Source of the DNA: Deinandra increscens subsp. villosa
Taxonomy: Eukaryota > Streptophyta > Magnoliopsida > Asterales > Asteraceae
DNA: 64,000 bases
Assembly (NCBI GenBank): GCA_039602395.1
Contig: JBCNJP010000024.1
Location: 2,989,731-3,053,730 of the forward strand
Direction of reading: 5' to 3'
The notes below the pieces were generated by a model. That model made no database searches, was not told the origin of the DNA, and saw only the letters and a program-made list of their open reading frames with translations. The position numbers were made by a program, and so were the translations under genes. Shown one piece after another: positions 61,155 to 64,000 of this stretch. The number at the start of each line of letters is the position of its first letter. Position 1 is the stretch's first letter.

Positions 61155-63287
61155 CTGAGAAAATGATACAAATGCATTAGGCTTGAACGTATCAAAGTGC
61201 AATTTTGCTTATTAACACCTTCTCGAAGTTCAATTGAATATCAAATTTAACTTGTTAAGTTCAGAAAATCTCAATTTAAACTTTCAAGAAAAATATTTGA
61301 TTTTGAGTCACAAATTGACAAACACCATTAATTTTAACTTAAAAACGATTAAGTTTGATGGGATTTTTTTTTAAATATTAGGTGTTTGCAATCCACTATT
61401 CATGATTACGATCCCAGAAATAGGTTTACGATCCGATTGCTTGTTCACGATCGGGTCAAAAACAGTTCGCATAGGCCCAATCGAAAACACTTGATGAAAC
61501 CCTAAGCCCGATCGTAAACATCAAGAATCGAAAACTCAATCGATCGCAAACACCAATCGTAATCAACGATCGTAAACTCAGATCGTAAACGACGATCGTA
61601 AATCCCAATCGTCGTCTTCTTCATTGCGCTGATCGTAAATGCAGTAACCACCATTGTCAAACCTGCAACACACTCGTAAACACGTTATAACCTCAAATAA
61701 TCACAAGTAAACAACCAACACTACCTTTGATGAGTTCAAAACAGAATACCGACTTCAAATCTTCGAGAAATCAACTCGAAATCAGTAAGAACACCGAAAA
61801 GATCACCGAGAAACACAACTCAGAATAACTTCGAATGGCCCGACACACAGACGAGGAACCACTCGATTAATGGAGGGTTTAAGGTCGGAAACCGATTCCG
61901 ATGGCGATGATACGCTCGGATTTCACAGATGACGGCCGGAGGTGGGTGTGTTGGCTTTTCCGGCGAGGGTGAGCGGAGGTCAGGGTTTCGATGGAGGGGA
62001 TCGTAAACGGGATAAAGAGCAGCAATCGGAAATGAGGGATTATGATCGTAAATGAGAGTGAGGGGTGGTTTTGATTAAAAAAATTTCACTAAGGCCCCTC
62101 AAGATTTCAAAAACATACAAATACTCCCAAACCTCTTAAAAATGTTAATTCTCTTAAAAATTGTTAACTTTGAGAAACTTGAGAATTTACGAAGCTTCTC
62201 CTCAGACTCAAACCCCGAGTATCTGATCTTGATCATAAAATAAAAATGAAAAATAAATTTTAAAAATTTAAAGACTTAAAAAAATAAAATAAACCATAAA
62301 GCAATTAAACCTTAAATACAGAAATTTTAAAAAAAAAATTTCACTTGTCTCGAAGCTGATGTAAATTCATGGAAGCTGATGTAAATTCATGGATCAAACC
62401 AGACAAATCCTTGACTGAGGAACCCTTTTTAGCTTCCGTTACTCGACGCTCTAGACGATTGTCCAAAATTTTTGAAAACACATAAACTCACATCCAGATA
62501 AAATTTTTAAAGTGCTTAAATATGGTACATAATTACCGTCATGTTTAATAGTCCCCACACCCAATTGTTCATAGCAAAACCTACCCAACCTCAGAGTTTA
62601 TTGAGGATTTACAAACCCCCAACTTGAGAAACCATGCAACACCGCTATGACTACCACTTATTCTTAATTATCAGTTGGTGATCAGGTCGGCCGCATAAGA
62701 ACGCAAAGAAGACCAAACACAATAATTTATTTACTTATTATTATTATTTTTTATCACCTTTTTTTTTATTTTTCCTTTTTCTTTTCATTTTTCTGTGGTG
62801 TTGTCATAACAGCAGAAACATGGCGTGTGAGAGAGTGAATACTAGGTGAATACCACTCTCAACCCGTTTTTGCTGGGACTCAGTCTTTTAAACTATGTAA
62901 ACCAGGATGGAAAACTAAACAAATATAGAAGTTAAGTTTACTGCACTTACATGGATGATCATAGTTTTTGATTTAGCTTACCGAAACATCATCTTTGAGT
63001 CGTCTTTCACTTCTGCCTTACACGTGTCAGTCTCCGATCGTCTTGGAAATTTATATCACTTCCTACCAACTCAAGGCAAACAAAAGACATCATAAAAACC
63101 TCAAACAGATATTTTTCAGATTTTCTGAAACAAAGATATTTCTTCCCCTGTTTTTATGAGGCTTTTGAAATATAAACACACATTTTTTTATTAAATTTTT
63201 TTTAATATTTAATATATTTTTTTTGAATAACTCACACATTTTTTTTAATTTTCTTAAAAGAAATATTTACAAGCAATTTTGATCATA
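61155..63287 (-). other. C2 spacer between pol and the post-pol frame
   Basis: No coding frame. On the minus strand 61880-62060 resembles a promoter-proximal leader (pyrimidine-rich, AAACCCT motifs). 61430-62060 contains at least eight copies of GATCGTAAA or close variants (for example 61508, 61568, 61580, 61593). 62090-63280 is AT-rich with poly-A/T runs. It might hold an internal promoter or an intron for the downstream frame; this is inference. Confidence 0.45.
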
Positions 63288-64000
63288 TCATTCCTCGAAG
63301 GCAATCATCCTTAGGCCTTCGACACACATTTCAAAATTGGGACAAGGAAGGGGTTTTGTGAACAAGTCAGAAACATTTTGATCTGAACTCACCTTTTCCA
63401 ACTGAATCAACTTCCTATCATAGCAATCACGTATAAAATGTACCTTGATGTCTATATGCTTTGTTTTGGAATGTTGAACAGGATTTTTCACAATTTGCAA
63501 AGCAGCAGCATTATCACAGAAAATTGGAGTGTTTGTGAATTCCATACCGTAGTCAGTGAGCTGATTTTGGATCCATACTACCTGTGAGCATCCGGTTGAT
63601 GCTGCAACATATTCAACTTCGGAAGTTGACTTTGACACGGTATGCTGCTTCTTACTTTGCCAAGAGATGAGTCTGTCTCCCAAGTACTGACAAGCACCCG
63701 TTGTTGATTTCCTATCAAGATCACTTCCTGCATAATCACTGTCAGTAAAAGCAAACAATTGGAAGTCAGTATTCTTTGAGTACCAAAGACCAAGCCGGGG
63801 CTTGCCCTTCAGATACCTAAAGATACGTTTAACAGCAGCTAATTGAGAAAGTTTAGGGTTAGCCTGGTAACGTGCACACACACACACTGCATGCATGATA
63901 TCTGGCTTGCTTGCTGTTAAGTACATGAGAGACCCGATCATGGAAAGATACAAGAATTCACTCACTGGTTCCCCATCAACATCTGCTTTCAGTAACGGCC
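63288..64000 (-). CDS. pol: Ty1/copia pol, C-terminal RNase H (partial)
   Basis: Open from the right edge to the TAA/TGA-type stop just before 63288. It starts in the connection region (EFLYLSMIGSLMYLTASKPD) and contains the copia RNase H: FTDSDYAGSDLDRKSTTG, SKSTSEVEYVAAS, CDNAAALQIVKNPVQHSKTK, HIDIKVHFIRD and the terminal DLFTKPL. The acidic catalytic positions (D of TDSD, E of EVEY, D of CDN) are present. It degrades the RNA strand during reverse transcription. The arrangement resembles Sirevirus RNase H. No break is seen within the visible part; upstream domains are outside the window. Confidence 0.92.
   Translation of the reverse strand, partial: PLLKADVDGEPVSEFLYLSMIGSLMYLTASKPDIMHAVCVCARYQANPKLSQLAAVKRIFRYLKGKPRLGLWYSKNTDFQLFAFTDSDYAGSDLDRKSTTGACQYLGDRLISWQSKKQHTVSKSTSEVEYVAASTGCSQVVWIQNQLTDYGMEFTNTPIFCDNAAALQIVKNPVQHSKTKHIDIKVHFIRDCYDRKLIQLEKVSSDQNVSDLFTKPLPCPNFEMCVEGLRMIAFEE

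Larger units (their letters stand above)
48356..64000 (-). mobile_element. Ty1/copia element C2 with post-pol open frame, interrupted by G3
   Basis: Read right to left: RNase H end of pol (64000-63288), a 2.1-kb spacer, one long frame (61154-58569), a polypurine tract and a 375-bp 3' LTR (48730-48356). G3 with one TSD copy (9,807 bp) sits between the frame and the tract. Without G3, about 4.75 kb separates the pol stop from the LTR. A large frame between pol and 3' LTR is the layout of Sireviruses, and the RNase H fits that lineage. The 5' LTR, gag and most of pol are outside the window. Confidence 0.8.

Overview
The window looks like repeat-rich nuclear DNA of a flowering plant, probably a eudicot and perhaps Asteraceae. 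That guess rests on the sequence style of the Ty3 and Ty1 elements as I remember them and was not checked against a database. No intact host gene was found. Almost everything is transposon sequence, much of it nested, plus a few broken pieces of plant genes.

Layout. 1-957 is the 5' end of a Ty1/copia element on the minus strand (gag start, primer-binding site, LTR). 958-3173 holds gene-like remnants and a 20-bp minisatellite with a longer period of about 380-400 bp. 3174-8128 has CACTA-type ends and carries exon fragments of a KDSB (CMP-Kdo synthetase) gene with an intron still present. 8205-29978 is a Ty3 chromovirus (element G1, plus strand, TSD TTATA). A related inverted copy (G2, 12828-23451, TSD TGAAA) is inserted in its protease region. 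G1 sits in CACTA subterminal repeats that resume at 29984-31388. That CACTA end lies inside an LTR of an older, decayed Ty3 element (G4, minus strand, 31389-41164), whose right LTR carries a Tourist-like MITE. 41165-43815 holds a first exon resembling a UDP-galactose transporter gene, a solo LTR with perfect TSD, and a flanking inverted repeat. 43816-47033 is AT-rich sequence with LTR relics, and 47034-48355 is another CACTA end. From 48356 to the right edge is one Ty1/copia element (C2, minus strand). It has a 375-bp 3' LTR, a long open frame after pol, a spacer and the RNase H end of pol. A third chromovirus (G3, 48765-58566, TSD GTCTA) is inserted at the stop codon of that post-pol frame.

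How the parts work together. G1, G2 and G3 share one plan: LTR, tRNA-Met primer site, a short gag exon 1, a 65-67 bp intron-like gap, then gag-protease-RT-RNase H-integrase-chromodomain, two tandem hairpins, polypurine tract and LTR. All three are coding-dead: nonsense codons in all, frameshifts in G2 and G3, a duplication in G1 and a large deletion in G3. By eye the paired LTRs differ by roughly 0.6% (G2), 0.9% (G1) and 1.1% (G3), so all are young, and G2 is younger than the G1 copy it interrupts.

The observations I think deserve most attention are: conserved splice-like signals in gag and inside the LTRs of several families; hairpins before the polypurine tract whose stems are kept by compensatory changes; the post-pol frame of C2, with a splice acceptor at its ATG and a stop about 30 bp from the LTR; and a mosaic duplication in G1 that looks like reverse-transcription template switching.
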